Positions 1-8,586 are shown, counted from the first letter of the stretch. The stretch: 64,000 nucleotides of DNA from Pseudomonas sp. FP1742 (GCF_030687145.1 NZ_CP117460.1:1488001-1552000), one strand, 5' to 3'. A program made the numbers and translations. The notes: generated from the sequence alone by a model not told the origin.

Positions 1-30
1 AGAGGGGGTAATCGGTTCGGAAGTCATCAT
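1..30 (-). CDS. 5' end of a minus-strand gene cut by the window edge
   Basis: On the minus strand an ATG at 30-28 follows an AAAGGA-type ribosome binding site (about 33-41) and opens MMTSEPITPS before the sequence ends. Only ten codons are visible, so the product cannot be identified. PixA/AidA genes often occur in tandem, so a second copy of the neighbouring gene (154-657) is a reasonable guess, not an observation. Confidence 0.45.
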   Translation of the reverse strand, partial: MMTSEPITPS

Positions 31-105
31 GGATTCCTTTCATGATGTTGACGCAAAACGGTAGCCGCTTCGGTTTCAAGCAAGACATCCTGTTCCAGCC
101 GAGGC

Positions 106-135
106 GGCAACGAACTGGGGTGACCCCTCGTTGCC
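106..135. terminator. GC-rich hairpin between two minus-strand genes
   Basis: GGCAACGA (106-113) pairs with TCGTTGCC (128-135), and GGGG/CCCC inside extends the stem. No U-run follows on either strand, so this may be an attenuator or processing hairpin rather than a true intrinsic terminator. It lies between the PixA/AidA-like gene and the next gene downstream. Confidence 0.4.
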
Positions 136-153
136 AAGGGGTCGATTCCATCA

Positions 154-657
154 TCAGTTATGGATGGAAATGAACGGGTCCCACGAGCAGCAGCCGATGA
201 TCTGGCAGTTGCGGTCGACGATCAGGAAGTTGAAGTGGTAGGTCACGCGACCACACGCTAGGGTTTCCGAGGACCAGTAATGGTTGTCGACTTTCTGGCA
301 GCTAGGCACTGACGGATTGCTGGTGTTGGGTACCGCAACGCACGCGGTAGCGCGGCGCGGCGAGGGTGGGGAGATCAGCTCGTTACCTGAGTTGCCAATG
401 AATTTGTAGAAGATCACCGCGGTTTCGAAACTCTGGGACAAGCTGGTTTCACGCCAGCGAATCAGATCGCCAACCTGCGCCTTGAGGTCCAGCTCGCCAC
501 CGGCCTGGCCGGTGACCACGTTATCCTGATTGGTGACCATGTAGACGTGCTTCCAGTCGATCAGCGTCGGGGAAGCAGGATTTTTGCTGATGTTCGGGTA
601 GTTTTTCAGAATGGTTTCAGTGTCGATGGAAACAAGTACATCCGTGACTCGAGACAT
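154..657 (-). CDS. PixA/AidA family (inclusion body-like) protein
   Basis: This 167-aa protein has the hallmarks I associate with the PixA/AidA family: an N-terminal MSRVTDVLVSIDTETIL strand, the VYMVTNQDNVVTGQAGGEL segment, the LIRWRETSLS segment, and a conserved C-terminal region around FNFLIVDRNCQIIGCCSWDPFI. PixA forms crystalline inclusions in Xenorhabdus, and AidA of Ralstonia/Burkholderia is quorum-sensing controlled; the molecular function is not known. There is no signal peptide. The start is supported by AAAGGAG about 8 nt upstream of the ATG. A near-consensus sigma-70 promoter lies about 180 bp upstream (837-864), and a second minus-strand gene follows downstream past a hairpin. 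Confidence 0.7.
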   Translation of the reverse strand: MSRVTDVLVSIDTETILKNYPNISKNPASPTLIDWKHVYMVTNQDNVVTGQAGGELDLKAQVGDLIRWRETSLSQSFETAVIFYKFIGNSGNELISPPSPRRATACVAVPNTSNPSVPSCQKVDNHYWSSETLACGRVTYHFNFLIVDRNCQIIGCCSWDPFISIHN

Positions 658-1102
658 AGTAAAGCTCCTTTGATCATAGTGATTGTCTGGCTACTCACCA
701 GGCACGACAACGCTTGCTTGCCTTGCGGCCGTTGCGAACACACGACTTTGGAACCCACTCGATCACGGGGTACGAGCTGGCCTTGCTCCTTGCCTTGAAA
801 TGACGGGTTGGGTTCCTTCCAACGGGCCGCGATAGGACTATAGATGTCATTTTTATACTGTCAAAATCGCTTTACTCGATGTTCGACGAACGGTCTTGTT
901 GGTTATGGTTTCCAATGTTTTGGCGATAAAAAAAGACTCATTCAGATCCTCTGCGTTTTTCAATCGTCAAATGATCCGGGTTCAGGCAATAGACAGATAA
1001 GAGCTGTTAAAAAAGCAGTGAACCTGGCAGGAGCCTGGTTGGAAAAGGGGGCTGTTTTTTTGCTGATTCACTCGATTTGGCTTTCGAGCCAGAGGAGGCG
1101 GC
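658..1102. other. Intergenic region (445 bp) with a divergent arrangement
   Basis: No credible coding sequence is seen; open frames here have no ribosome binding sites and no family resemblance. It holds the minus-strand promoter at 837-864 that should serve the PixA/AidA-like gene, and presumably a plus-strand promoter for the lipoprotein gene at 1103, which I could not place. Confidence 0.6.
837..864 (-). promoter_or_regulatory. Sigma-70-type promoter for the PixA/AidA-like gene
   Basis: On the minus strand TTGACA (864-859) is followed after 16 bp by TATAGT (842-837), close to the housekeeping consensus. Transcription would start near 830, giving an unusually long 5' leader of about 170 nt before the ATG at 657. 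Confidence 0.55.
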
Positions 1103-1432
1103 ATGTTGTTACGTTACATGGTGTTGCTGGCAGCGGTGGTCGCCGCTGCGGGGTGTGTACAGGAACGGGTCGTTCATGACCGGCGTCCGGTACAGCGCGA
1201 ATATGTTGAGGTCATCGCACCGCAGCCGCCACCGGAACGTGTTATCGAGGTAGAGCCTGCGGGGCGGCCGGGTTACCTCTGGTCCCGGGGGTACTGGCGA
1301 TGGGAAGGCGGACGTTATGTCGCGGTTCATGGTCATTGGGTCCCGGAACGACCGGGTTATCGTTATGTGCATCCGCACTGGGAGCAACGTAGCGATGGCT
1401 GGCATTGGCGGGTGGGGGCGTGGGTTAACTGA
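1103..1432 (+). CDS. YXWGXW-type repeat lipoprotein
   Basis: A 109-aa exported protein. MLLRYMVLLAAVVAAAGC is a lipoprotein signal with the acylated Cys at residue 18. The mature part has a basic/proline-rich stretch and then three Trp/Tyr-rich motifs of the YxWxxGyWrW / HGHWVPERPGYRYV / WEQRSDGWHWRVGAW type, which match the YXWGXW repeat (BcpO-like) family of outer-membrane-associated small proteins. The function is unknown. The start is fixed by GAGGAGGCGGC immediately upstream. It stands 71 bp before tam but its promoter relation to tam is unclear. Confidence 0.7.
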   Translation: MLLRYMVLLAAVVAAAGCVQERVVHDRRPVQREYVEVIAPQPPPERVIEVEPAGRPGYLWSRGYWRWEGGRYVAVHGHWVPERPGYRYVHPHWEQRSDGWHWRVGAWVN

Positions 1433-1503
1433 CGCGGAGGATGTATCGTAGCGATCCGGTTGCCTGCCTCTGGCAGCAATAACGCACCCGACAGGAGAGC
1501 GAT

Positions 1504-2274
1504 ATGAGTTGGTCCGCCAAACAATACGTGGCTTTTGAAGATGAGCGCACGCGCCCGGCGCGTGACTTGCTGGCCGCCATCCCCGCAGTGGATGTCCGTT
1601 CGGCCATCGACATCGGTTGTGGGCCCGGTAATTCGACCGAGTTGCTGATGCAGCGCTTTCCCGATGCCGCGGTGCGTGGGTTGGACAGTTCGACCGATAT
1701 GATCGAGGCCGCCCGAAAGCGTTTGCCTCAGGTACGTTTCGACACCGCTGACATTGATACCTGGAACGAGGCCGGCCCGTTCGATGTGATTTTCGCCAAT
1801 GCGGTGCTGCAGTGGGTGCCGGATCACGCCAGGTTGCTGCCGTCGCTGGTGAACAGGCTCACGCCCGGCGGCAGCCTGGCGATCCAGATGCCCGATAACC
1901 TCAACGAACCGTCGCACCGGTTGATGCGCGAGGTCGCAGCGAACGGCCCTTGGGCTGACAAGCTGGCAAGGGCTGCCGGCCAGCGAACGGAAATGGAGGG
2001 TGCAAGCGGTTACTACTCAATGCTGCGTGGCCACTGCACCCGTGTCGATGTATGGCGCACCACTTACTTTCATCCGCTCGCGGAAGGTGCGTCGGGCGTC
2101 GTCGAATGGTTCAAGGGCAGCGGTTTGCGGCCTTTTCTCGAACCACTGGATGACGGGGAGCGGGCGCACTATCTCAAGCTGTATCAGGCGGCAATCGAGC
2201 AAGCCTATCCGCCGCTGAGCGATGGGGCGGTGCTGCTGCCGTTCCCGCGGTTGTTCATGGTGGCGACACGTTGA
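1504..2274 (+). CDS. tam: Trans-aconitate 2-methyltransferase
   Basis: Cytosolic SAM-dependent methyltransferase that monomethyl-esterifies trans-aconitate, a spontaneous isomer of cis-aconitate that inhibits aconitase. The N-terminal MSWSAKQYVAFEDERTRPARDLL is typical of Tam. Motif I, AIDIGCGPGNSTELL, is near residues 34-48, and FANAVLQWVPDH is the family motif around residue 100. At 256 aa it has the expected length. The ATG is preceded by ACAGGAGAGCGAT, a good ribosome binding site. It is probably monocistronic; the next gene is convergent. Confidence 0.88.
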   Translation: MSWSAKQYVAFEDERTRPARDLLAAIPAVDVRSAIDIGCGPGNSTELLMQRFPDAAVRGLDSSTDMIEAARKRLPQVRFDTADIDTWNEAGPFDVIFANAVLQWVPDHARLLPSLVNRLTPGGSLAIQMPDNLNEPSHRLMREVAANGPWADKLARAAGQRTEMEGASGYYSMLRGHCTRVDVWRTTYFHPLAEGASGVVEWFKGSGLRPFLEPLDDGERAHYLKLYQAAIEQAYPPLSDGAVLLPFPRLFMVATR

Positions 2275-2325
2275 CGAATCAAAGGGGACACATTTGTCCC
2301 CTTGATTTACCCGATTTTCAGACCG

Positions 2326-2733
2326 TCAACCTTGCTGCAAGACCTTGAGCGCCGCCGAGGCCAGAAACCCGGAGCGACTTTTCTCTTCCGGATGGTGCAA
2401 GACGTACTCATCGATGCGGTTGAGCAGATAGCCGGGCAGGGTGATGTTGAGTTTCTGGGCCTTGCCCAGGTATTTGGTGACATCGATATCCACCACGGCC
2501 CACGTACACCCTGCGTACTGCGGATTGGCCGCATGCAGGGTCACTTTGTTGGCGGGCGGAATCGGTGATCCGTCTTCGGCCAGAATCTCGAAATGACCTT
2601 CGATGGCTTCGCGAGCCATGGCCATGGCGTCATCCAGATCTTCCCCGGCAGAGAAGCAACCCGGAATATCCGGAACTTCTACGCCCCAGGCGTGTTCGTC
2701 ATCACCCATGGAAATCGCGATGGGGTAAAGCAT
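2326..2733 (-). CDS. hicB: HicB-type antitoxin
   Basis: A 135-aa antitoxin of the HicAB type II toxin-antitoxin family. The N-terminal HicB_like fold is shown by WGVEVPDIPGCFSAGEDLDDAMAMAREAIEGH. The C-terminal ribbon-helix-helix segment KLNITLPGYLLNRIDEYV...SRSGFLASAALKVL would bind the operator. It normally neutralises HicA and represses its own operon. It starts 36 bp after the hicA stop on the same strand, giving the usual toxin-first order of this family. Confidence 0.88.
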   Translation of the reverse strand: MLYPIAISMGDDEHAWGVEVPDIPGCFSAGEDLDDAMAMAREAIEGHFEILAEDGSPIPPANKVTLHAANPQYAGCTWAVVDIDVTKYLGKAQKLNITLPGYLLNRIDEYVLHHPEEKSRSGFLASAALKVLQQG

Positions 2734-2769
2734 GTTCGTTATCCTCCGAGGGCGCAGTCCATCGGTTCG

Positions 2770-2949
2770 TCAGAGCAGCGCCTGTTGCAAAATACTAATG
2801 GCCGTTTTCTTGAGCAGGTCCTTTTTCGGGTGAGGAACCGTCACCAGTCCAGGCTTGGTCGGATGCTTGAAGTGGTGATGACTCCCCCTGATTCGTACCA
2901 GATACCAGCCGTCCGCAACGATTTGGCTTATCAAAAACCGGCTATTCAC
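2770..2949 (-). CDS. hicA: HicA-type mRNA interferase toxin
   Basis: A small gene of 59 codons read from a GTG at 2949. It encodes NSRFLISQIVADGWYLVRIRG, then SHHHFKHPTKPGLVTVPHPKKDL and a C-terminal KTAISILQQALL. The GSHHHFKHP segment carries the conserved catalytic His (H24) of the dsRBD-like HicA ribonucleases that cleave mRNA. The start is GTG because the only nearby ATG (2952-2950) is followed at once by TGA. GGAGG lies 4 nt before the GTG. It is co-transcribed with the hicB antitoxin immediately downstream. Confidence 0.85.
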   Translation of the reverse strand: MNSRFLISQIVADGWYLVRIRGSHHHFKHPTKPGLVTVPHPKKDLLKKTAISILQQALL

Positions 2950-2970
2950 ATCACCTCCCTGTGGTGTGCT

Positions 2971-3018
2971 TGTGGTTACTATACCTACTGAAAGTCACTA
3001 ATCAACACTATAACCACC
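2971..3018. promoter_or_regulatory. Possible hicAB operator: spaced inverted repeat
   Basis: GTGGTTA (2972-2978) and TAACCAC (3011-3017) are perfect inverted arms about 20-70 bp upstream of the hicA start. HicB proteins with a ribbon-helix-helix domain bind paired operator half-sites, so this is a plausible target. The spacing is long and no promoter elements were fixed, so the call is tentative. Confidence 0.3.
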
Positions 3019-3160
3019 AACGCACCCTGGATATGGATGGATGAGCAGCATGAAACGAGTCTAGGAGGGCATGTCGCGGTGGTTTGGGGAGAACCCGTTT
3101 TCTGTATTGCAGGGTTTTACCGCGAGGCTGAAGGGGGAGGGGCGCTAAAATTTCACGTAC

Positions 3161-3186
3161 AAAAAAACCGGCCATTTCGGACCGGT
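3161..3186 (-). terminator. Rho-independent terminator after the 3218-3553 gene
   Basis: Read on the minus strand, AACCGG pairs with CCGGTT around a 10-nt loop and is followed by a run of seven T. It lies about 30 bp downstream of the minus-strand stop at 3218. Confidence 0.75.
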
Positions 3187-3217
3187 TCTTATGTTCTCGA
3201 GAATCACGCAGTAGCTG

Positions 3218-3553
3218 CTAAAGCAACTGATCAATCAAAACCGCGTTGGTGTAGATCATGCTTCCATCGCTCGCTCGATGCCCGACCAAATGGAACTGAC
3301 CGCGCCCGTGCTGCAAGTAGACGCGCATCTGGCAATCGGACAAGGGGGCATATCCCTCAGGCAAGACCAACTCCATGGTACTCATGTCGACATCAACCAT
3401 GGCTTCGGACTCATGGGTCTTCTGCAGGCGTTCTTCAGCTTCCTCCAGACGCAGGTGGAGGGGGCCGTCGACGTAAAAATGGATCTCACCGACCGGGATG
3501 GACTTCTGGTCGGGGCTGGGCTTGCACCAGCCTTCGATCGTCAAGGCACTCAT
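3218..3553 (-). CDS. Conserved hypothetical protein
   Basis: A 111-aa cytosolic protein beginning MSALTIEGWCKPSPDQKSIPVGEI, with an acidic helical middle (LHLRLEEAEERLQKTHESEAMVD). It has no signal peptide, membrane segment or motif that I recognise. A GGAGG lies 7 nt before the ATG and a clear terminator follows, so it is a real single-gene unit. It resembles small conserved proteins seen in Pseudomonas, but I cannot assign a function. Confidence 0.6.
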   Translation of the reverse strand: MSALTIEGWCKPSPDQKSIPVGEIHFYVDGPLHLRLEEAEERLQKTHESEAMVDVDMSTMELVLPEGYAPLSDCQMRVYLQHGRGQFHLVGHRASDGSMIYTNAVLIDQLL

Positions 3554-3873
3554 GACGAAACCTCCGTCGTGGACTACTGGGCTACTGGACTCGGTGGCTC
3601 TTGTCCCTTCTCAATGCCATCACTTATCTGACCGCTACGCACAGGCAGGGTTCGTCTTTTCGGCCGCTGCTGGCCGATCCCTGCCGTCCGTAATCTGAAA
3701 TTGAGTATAGCTGGCAACCGGACCTCGCTTGCCCACCTCACGGTCCAGCCCGATGGCTCTATACTTCTTACTGACTTTGCCACCGGGATGGGTGGTAGTT
3801 GTCTGCCCTGCTTGGACGTCAGCGGCGATGCTTTGGCATAACCAATGAGCAACAGGAACAGGATGAAGAGAAC
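3554..3873. other. Divergent intergenic region upstream of the oxidase operon
   Basis: This 320-bp stretch lies between a minus-strand gene and coxB. It must contain the oxidase promoter, but I saw no convincing sigma-70, sigma-54 or AlgU-type element and no coding sequence. A frame open from 3799 merely extends coxB upstream without a ribosome binding site. Confidence 0.5.
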
Positions 3874-5346
3874 ATGGCAATAGCAATTATCTTGATACTA
3901 ATCGTTATTGCATCGGTACTCTTCCATATACTCGCGCCTTGGCATGCAACACCGGCAGCTTCCAACTGGGGATCCATAGACACCACCCTGTTCATCACCC
4001 TGATCATTAGCGGAATATTCTTCATCGCCATCACCGTATTCATGGCGGTAGCGGTGATGCGTTATCGTCACAAGGAGGGGGCCAGGGCGCATTACCAGCC
4101 AGAAAGTAAAAAGCTGGAGTTGTGGTTAATCATCGTTACCTCGGTAGGTATTATCGCCATGCTGGCGCCAGGCCTGGTTGTTTACAATGATTTTATCCGG
4201 GTACCGAAAAATGCCTATGAGCTTGAAGTGATCGCCCAGCAGTGGCAGTGGGCCTTTCGCTTCCCTGGTAAAGACGGGAAGTTGGGTAAGTCGGATATCA
4301 GGTTTGTTGATTCCACTAACCCCCTCGGCCTTGACCCCAATGATCCTGACGGGCAGGACGATGTACTGATAAAAAGCAATGAAGTTCGTCTTCCGCTCGA
4401 TAAGCCAGTGAAAGTTTTACTGCGATCCAAAGATGTACTGCACGATTTCTATGTACCGCAAATTCGCAGCAAGATGGACATGGTGCCGGGGATGGTGTCG
4501 TACTTTTGGTTTACGCCGACTAAATCCGGGAACTATGAAATCCTGTGCGCTGAATATTGTGGCGTAGGTCATTACAATATGCGCGGCCATATGATCGTGG
4601 AAGAACAGGACGTCTTCGATCAATGGCTGAACAGCCAACCGACGTTTGCACAGACATTAGCGACAGCTGCCAAGCCCAGTCAGGACAGCGTGCTGGAAAA
4701 AGGCCGCCAGCTGGTCGAAAAATACGGTTGCGGGGCCTGCCATAGCCAGGATGGCAGTGCCAGTCTCGGCCCGGGATGGAAGGGTTTGTACGGCCGCACT
4801 GAACAGCTTGCCGATGGCAGCAGTGTGCAGGTCGATGAGGCTTACGTGAAAGAGTCGATCCTCAATCCGAAGGCCCGCCTGGTACAAGGCTACCCGCCGG
4901 TCATGGTGACCTATACTCTCAATGACGATGAACTGGGTGCACTCGTCGCCCTGATCAAATCACTGGGTGCTGCGCGACAAGGCGATGAGTCTTCTGCCGG
5001 CCAAGCGCCGGGCCCAGGTGAAGACCTGGCGGCGCAGGGCCAGCAACTGGCCGAATCGCTCGGCTGCCTGGCCTGCCACAGTGTCGATGGCAGCAAGGGC
5101 ATCGGGCCCAGCTGGCAGGGCCTGTACGGCAAGACAGAGACCCTTGCCGATGGTACGAGCATAAAGGTCGATGAGGGCTATATAAAAGACTCGGTTCTTA
5201 ATCCCGCAGCCAAAATCGTCAAGGGTTACGCAGCTGTGATGCCGGTCTTTACTCCCAGCGATAAGGAGTTGAATGCACTGATCGCTTTTATCAAATCCAA
5301 AGCGAATGCCGACGCTGATACGAGCAAGGCGCAGCCAGGGAAATAG
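3874..5346 (+). CDS. coxB: Cytochrome c oxidase subunit II with two fused cytochrome c domains
   Basis: This 490-aa protein is the CuA subunit that accepts electrons and passes them to subunit I. Two N-terminal membrane helices (about residues 2-20 and 35-60) are followed by a periplasmic cupredoxin domain. Its CuA ligands are H190, C225, E227, C229, H233 and M236. Two C-terminal haem c domains follow with C286-G-A-C-H290 and C398-L-A-C-H402. Ordinary caa3 subunit II has one haem c domain; here two homologous ones are in tandem, linked by an Ala/Gly/Pro-rich segment. I chose ATG 3874 because it follows a GAAGAG stretch and starts directly at the first membrane helix. It is the first gene of a five-gene operon. 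Confidence 0.9.
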   Translation: MAIAIILILIVIASVLFHILAPWHATPAASNWGSIDTTLFITLIISGIFFIAITVFMAVAVMRYRHKEGARAHYQPESKKLELWLIIVTSVGIIAMLAPGLVVYNDFIRVPKNAYELEVIAQQWQWAFRFPGKDGKLGKSDIRFVDSTNPLGLDPNDPDGQDDVLIKSNEVRLPLDKPVKVLLRSKDVLHDFYVPQIRSKMDMVPGMVSYFWFTPTKSGNYEILCAEYCGVGHYNMRGHMIVEEQDVFDQWLNSQPTFAQTLATAAKPSQDSVLEKGRQLVEKYGCGACHSQDGSASLGPGWKGLYGRTEQLADGSSVQVDEAYVKESILNPKARLVQGYPPVMVTYTLNDDELGALVALIKSLGAARQGDESSAGQAPGPGEDLAAQGQQLAESLGCLACHSVDGSKGIGPSWQGLYGKTETLADGTSIKVDEGYIKDSVLNPAAKIVKGYAAVMPVFTPSDKELNALIAFIKSKANADADTSKAQPGK

Positions 5347-5394
5347 CCGTAAGCAGCCAGCAATGCACCGAAACTTCGACAAGAGGATGACGTG

Positions 5395-7170
5395 ATGGCC
5401 TATGCGGACCAAGCCGAAACAGAAGCACTGCACGAGCCTAAAAGTTTCCTGACCAAATACATCTGGAGTCAGGACCACAAGGTCATCGCCATTCAATATT
5501 CCTTGACGGCTCTGTTCGTGGGGCTTATCGCCGTGGTGTTGTCCGGCTTGATGCGCATACAGATAGGCTTCCCCGGCAGTTTGGCGTTCATGGATGCCAA
5601 TGCTTACTATCAGGCGATGACCATGCACGGCATGATCATGGTCATTTATTTGCTGACGGCCCTGTTTCTGGGGGGCTTCGGTAACTATCTGATCCCACTG
5701 ATGGTGGGCGCCCGCGACATGGTCTTCCCTTACGTCAACATGCTGAGCTACTGGTTCTACCTGGTGGCGGTACTGGTATTGCTCGCCGGTTTCTTTGTGC
5801 CGGGCGGTCCCACCGGTTCGGGCTGGACGCTCTATCCGCCGCAGTCCATCACCAAGGGGACACCCGGGGTTGAGTGGGGCATCGTTCTGATGCTCGTCTC
5901 ACTGGCGATTTTTATTGTCGCCGCCACCATGGGTGGGTTGAACTACGTCACCACGGTGTTGCAAGCGCGCACGCACGGCATGACATTGTTTCGCATGCCG
6001 CTCTCCGTATGGGGCATCTTCATGGCCTCGATCATGGCCTTGCTGGCCTTTCCGGCGTTGTTTGTCAGCGCGGTCATGATGCTGTTCGACAAGCTGTTGG
6101 GCACCAGCTTCTTTATGCCGGCGATCATCTCGCTGGGGCAGCAGCTCAATCACCAGGGCGGCAGCCCGATATTATTCCAGCACCTGTTCTGGTTCTTCGG
6201 CCATCCGGAAGTCTACATCGTGGCTCTCCCTGCGTTTGGCCTGGTCTCCGACTTGATCAGCACCCATGCGCGTAAAAATATCTTCGGCTACCGAATGATG
6301 GTGTGGGCCATTATTGCGATTGGCGTGCTCAGCTTTGTGGTCTGGGCGCACCATATGTATGTCAGCGGAATGAACCCGTACTTCGGTTTTTTCTTCGCCG
6401 TCACCACCTTGATCATCGCGGTGCCGACTGCACTGAAAGTCTATAACTGGGTGCTGACCCTGTGGCGGGGCGACATTCATCTGACCGTGCCGATGCTATT
6501 TGCCCTGGCCTTCATCGTCACCTTCCTGGTGGGCGGTCTGACCGGGTTGTTTCTCGGCAATGTGATCGTGGACATCCCGCTCTCGGACACCTATTTCGTC
6601 GTCGCCCATTTCCATATGGTCATGGGGGTCGCACCGGTACTGGTGGTGTTCGGCGGCATCTATCATTGGTTCCCGAAAGTCACCGGGCGCATGTTTAACG
6701 ACACCCTGGGCAAGCTGCATTTCTGGATTACCTTTCTGGGCACCTACGCCATCTTCTTCCCCATGCACTACCTGGGATTCCAGGGCATGCCGCGCCGTTA
6801 CTACGCCTATGAAAACTACGCGTTCATTCCGCAGTCGGCGCAAGAGTTGAATGCCTTCATTACGGTGGTCGCATTGACCGTCGGCGTTTCCCAGTTGCTG
6901 TTCGTGTTTAACCTGGCCTGGAGTGTATTCAAAGGTAAACCCGCGGGCAGTAACCCTTGGGGCGCGGCCAGTCTGGAATGGCAAACGCCGAACACCCCAC
7001 CGGTACACGGTAACTGGGGCGCGAAGCTGCCGGTGGTGCATCGCTGGGCCTATGACTACAGCGTGCCGGGGATAGAGCAGGATTTCGTGCCGCAAACGGT
7101 CTCTGCCGAGGAGCTGGAGCAAATGCGGCAACTCAGTGCCGGAACCAAGATAGCGGACGTTAAAACATGA
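5395..7170 (+). CDS. ctaD: Cytochrome c oxidase subunit I
   Basis: This 591-aa multi-pass haem-copper subunit reduces oxygen to water and pumps protons. The metal ligands are visible: H78 (low-spin haem), H270 and Y274 in the HPEVYI motif (CuB and the cross-linked Tyr), H319/H320 in WAHHMYVSG (CuB), and H405/H407 in HFHMVMG (haem ligands). It is longer than many COX1 proteins because of a C-terminal extension of about 70 residues. An ATG at 5395 with AAGAGG upstream is preferred over the in-frame GTG at 5392. It follows coxB by 48 bp and overlaps the next gene by ATGA. Confidence 0.94.
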   Translation: MAYADQAETEALHEPKSFLTKYIWSQDHKVIAIQYSLTALFVGLIAVVLSGLMRIQIGFPGSLAFMDANAYYQAMTMHGMIMVIYLLTALFLGGFGNYLIPLMVGARDMVFPYVNMLSYWFYLVAVLVLLAGFFVPGGPTGSGWTLYPPQSITKGTPGVEWGIVLMLVSLAIFIVAATMGGLNYVTTVLQARTHGMTLFRMPLSVWGIFMASIMALLAFPALFVSAVMMLFDKLLGTSFFMPAIISLGQQLNHQGGSPILFQHLFWFFGHPEVYIVALPAFGLVSDLISTHARKNIFGYRMMVWAIIAIGVLSFVVWAHHMYVSGMNPYFGFFFAVTTLIIAVPTALKVYNWVLTLWRGDIHLTVPMLFALAFIVTFLVGGLTGLFLGNVIVDIPLSDTYFVVAHFHMVMGVAPVLVVFGGIYHWFPKVTGRMFNDTLGKLHFWITFLGTYAIFFPMHYLGFQGMPRRYYAYENYAFIPQSAQELNAFITVVALTVGVSQLLFVFNLAWSVFKGKPAGSNPWGAASLEWQTPNTPPVHGNWGAKLPVVHRWAYDYSVPGIEQDFVPQTVSAEELEQMRQLSAGTKIADVKT

Positions 7171-7853
7171 ACAGGCTGCTGTTGAGAAACGCCGACGACG
7201 CTGACCCCGGCGGCAGTTGGAATCGCGATCCTGAAGGTGTTCAGGCCGACGCCGATAGAAGCCAAACCGCAAAGGTAGGCCTGCGCTTGTTTCTGGCTGT
7301 GGTGAGTTCGTTATTCTTTCTCTTCCTGCTCGCCTTCATTGCCCGCTCACAAATGGCTGACTGGCTACCCCTGACAGACCCCTTGGCGCCGTTAGCCAAT
7401 CCATGGCCGTTGTGGGTGAATTCGGCTTTTCTGGTACTGAGTTGCATCGCACTGCAGTGGTCGCGCATGGCCGCCCGACAGGCTCGACTGGACGCAACGG
7501 TCATGGGTTTTGTAGTGGGGGGGGTATTTGCAATTGCCTTTCTGACGGGACAAGTCTGGGTCTGGCAGCAGTTTGTCGCCTGGGGCTACTTTGTCGCCAG
7601 CAATCCGGCCAACAGTTTCTTCTACCTGTTGACCGGTGTGCATGGCCTTCACCTGCTGGGCGGGTTGATTGCCTGGGGCATAACCGTCGCTAAATTCCTG
7701 CGTCACGTGCCGTTGCCGCAACTGCGCGTCAGCGTAGAGCTCTGTACCACCTATTGGCACTACTTATTGGGTCTTTGGTTCGTGCTCTTCGCGCTGCTGA
7801 CCAGCACGCCGCAAACCTATGAAGCCATCGCCAGATTCTGCGGCCTGAGGTGA
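7167..7853 (+). CDS. Cytochrome c oxidase subunit III-like protein (first copy)
   Basis: A 228-aa membrane protein of the haem-copper oxidase subunit III family with about five helices. Family segments include FFYLLTGVHGLHLLGGLIAWG and CTTYWHYLLGLWFVLFALL (the HxxxW-type end motif). The N-terminus has a roughly 35-residue hydrophilic extension. Its ATG overlaps the ctaD stop (ATGA at 7167-7170), so it is translationally coupled. It differs clearly from the next gene, also subunit III-like, so the operon encodes two distinct COX3 proteins. Whether both sit in one enzyme cannot be told from sequence. Confidence 0.82.
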   Translation: MNRLLLRNADDADPGGSWNRDPEGVQADADRSQTAKVGLRLFLAVVSSLFFLFLLAFIARSQMADWLPLTDPLAPLANPWPLWVNSAFLVLSCIALQWSRMAARQARLDATVMGFVVGGVFAIAFLTGQVWVWQQFVAWGYFVASNPANSFFYLLTGVHGLHLLGGLIAWGITVAKFLRHVPLPQLRVSVELCTTYWHYLLGLWFVLFALLTSTPQTYEAIARFCGLR

Positions 7854-7859
7854 AAAGCC

Positions 7860-8573
7860 ATGGCATCGCAACCACTAACCCCAGCTGAGTCAAGTTCATC
7901 CAATCCACCAGGCTCGCCACCTGCACCCGGATGGCAGGGCATCGCCAGCGACTGGGCCTCGGACAGGGAGGCTTTCAGGCAGGTCCCCTGGGGCAAGGCG
8001 ATGATGTGGATATTCCTGCTCAGCGACACGTTTATATTCACCTGTTTTTTAACCGGCTACATGTCGGTCCGCATGACCATCACCACCCCTTGGCCGAACC
8101 CCAGTGAAGTGTTCGCATTGACGATCGGCGGCAGAGAAATCCCGCTTATCCTGATCGCCATCATGACCTTTGTGCTGATCAGCAGCAGTGGCACCATGGC
8201 CATGGCCGTTAACTTCGCCTATCGCCGTGATCGGGCGAAAACCACAGCCCTGATGCTGGCGACTGCTGCCTTGGGCGTGACCTTTGTCAGCATGCAGGCA
8301 TTTGAATGGAGCAAGCTCATCGCCGAAGGCGTGCGTCCTTGGGGGAACCCCATGGGCGCGGCGCAATTTGGGGCCAGCTTCTTCATGATTACCGGTTTCC
8401 ACGGGCTGCATGTGTCAATCGGCGCCATCTATCTCAGCATTGTGGCGATGAAAGTCATGCGAGGAGATTATGAGCGCTCCGGAAACTATCAGAACGTCGA
8501 AATAGCCGGGCTTTACTGGCACTTCGTGGATTTGGTGTGGGTGTTTATTTTTGCTTTCTTCTATTTATGGTAG
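7860..8573 (+). CDS. Cytochrome c oxidase subunit III (second copy)
   Basis: This 237-aa membrane protein is the more typical subunit III. Seen are GKAMMWIFLLSDTFIFTCFLTGY near residue 45, FFMITGFHGLHVSIGAIYL near residue 175 and NVEIAGLYWHFVDLVWVFIFAFFYLW at the C-terminus, which is the classic YWHFVDxVW ending. The glutamate usually found in helix III near the lipid pocket is in AFEWSKLI. It starts 6 bp after the preceding gene, with GAGGTGAAAAGCC ahead of the ATG. It is part of the oxidase operon. Confidence 0.87.
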   Translation: MASQPLTPAESSSSNPPGSPPAPGWQGIASDWASDREAFRQVPWGKAMMWIFLLSDTFIFTCFLTGYMSVRMTITTPWPNPSEVFALTIGGREIPLILIAIMTFVLISSSGTMAMAVNFAYRRDRAKTTALMLATAALGVTFVSMQAFEWSKLIAEGVRPWGNPMGAAQFGASFFMITGFHGLHVSIGAIYLSIVAMKVMRGDYERSGNYQNVEIAGLYWHFVDLVWVFIFAFFYLW

Positions 8574-8586
8574 AGGAGCACGGGTG

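Noticed and set aside
844..1179. A 111-codon frame upstream of and overlapping the YXWGXW lipoprotein gene
   Set aside because: No ribosome binding site, no similarity, and it overlaps a well-supported lipoprotein start.
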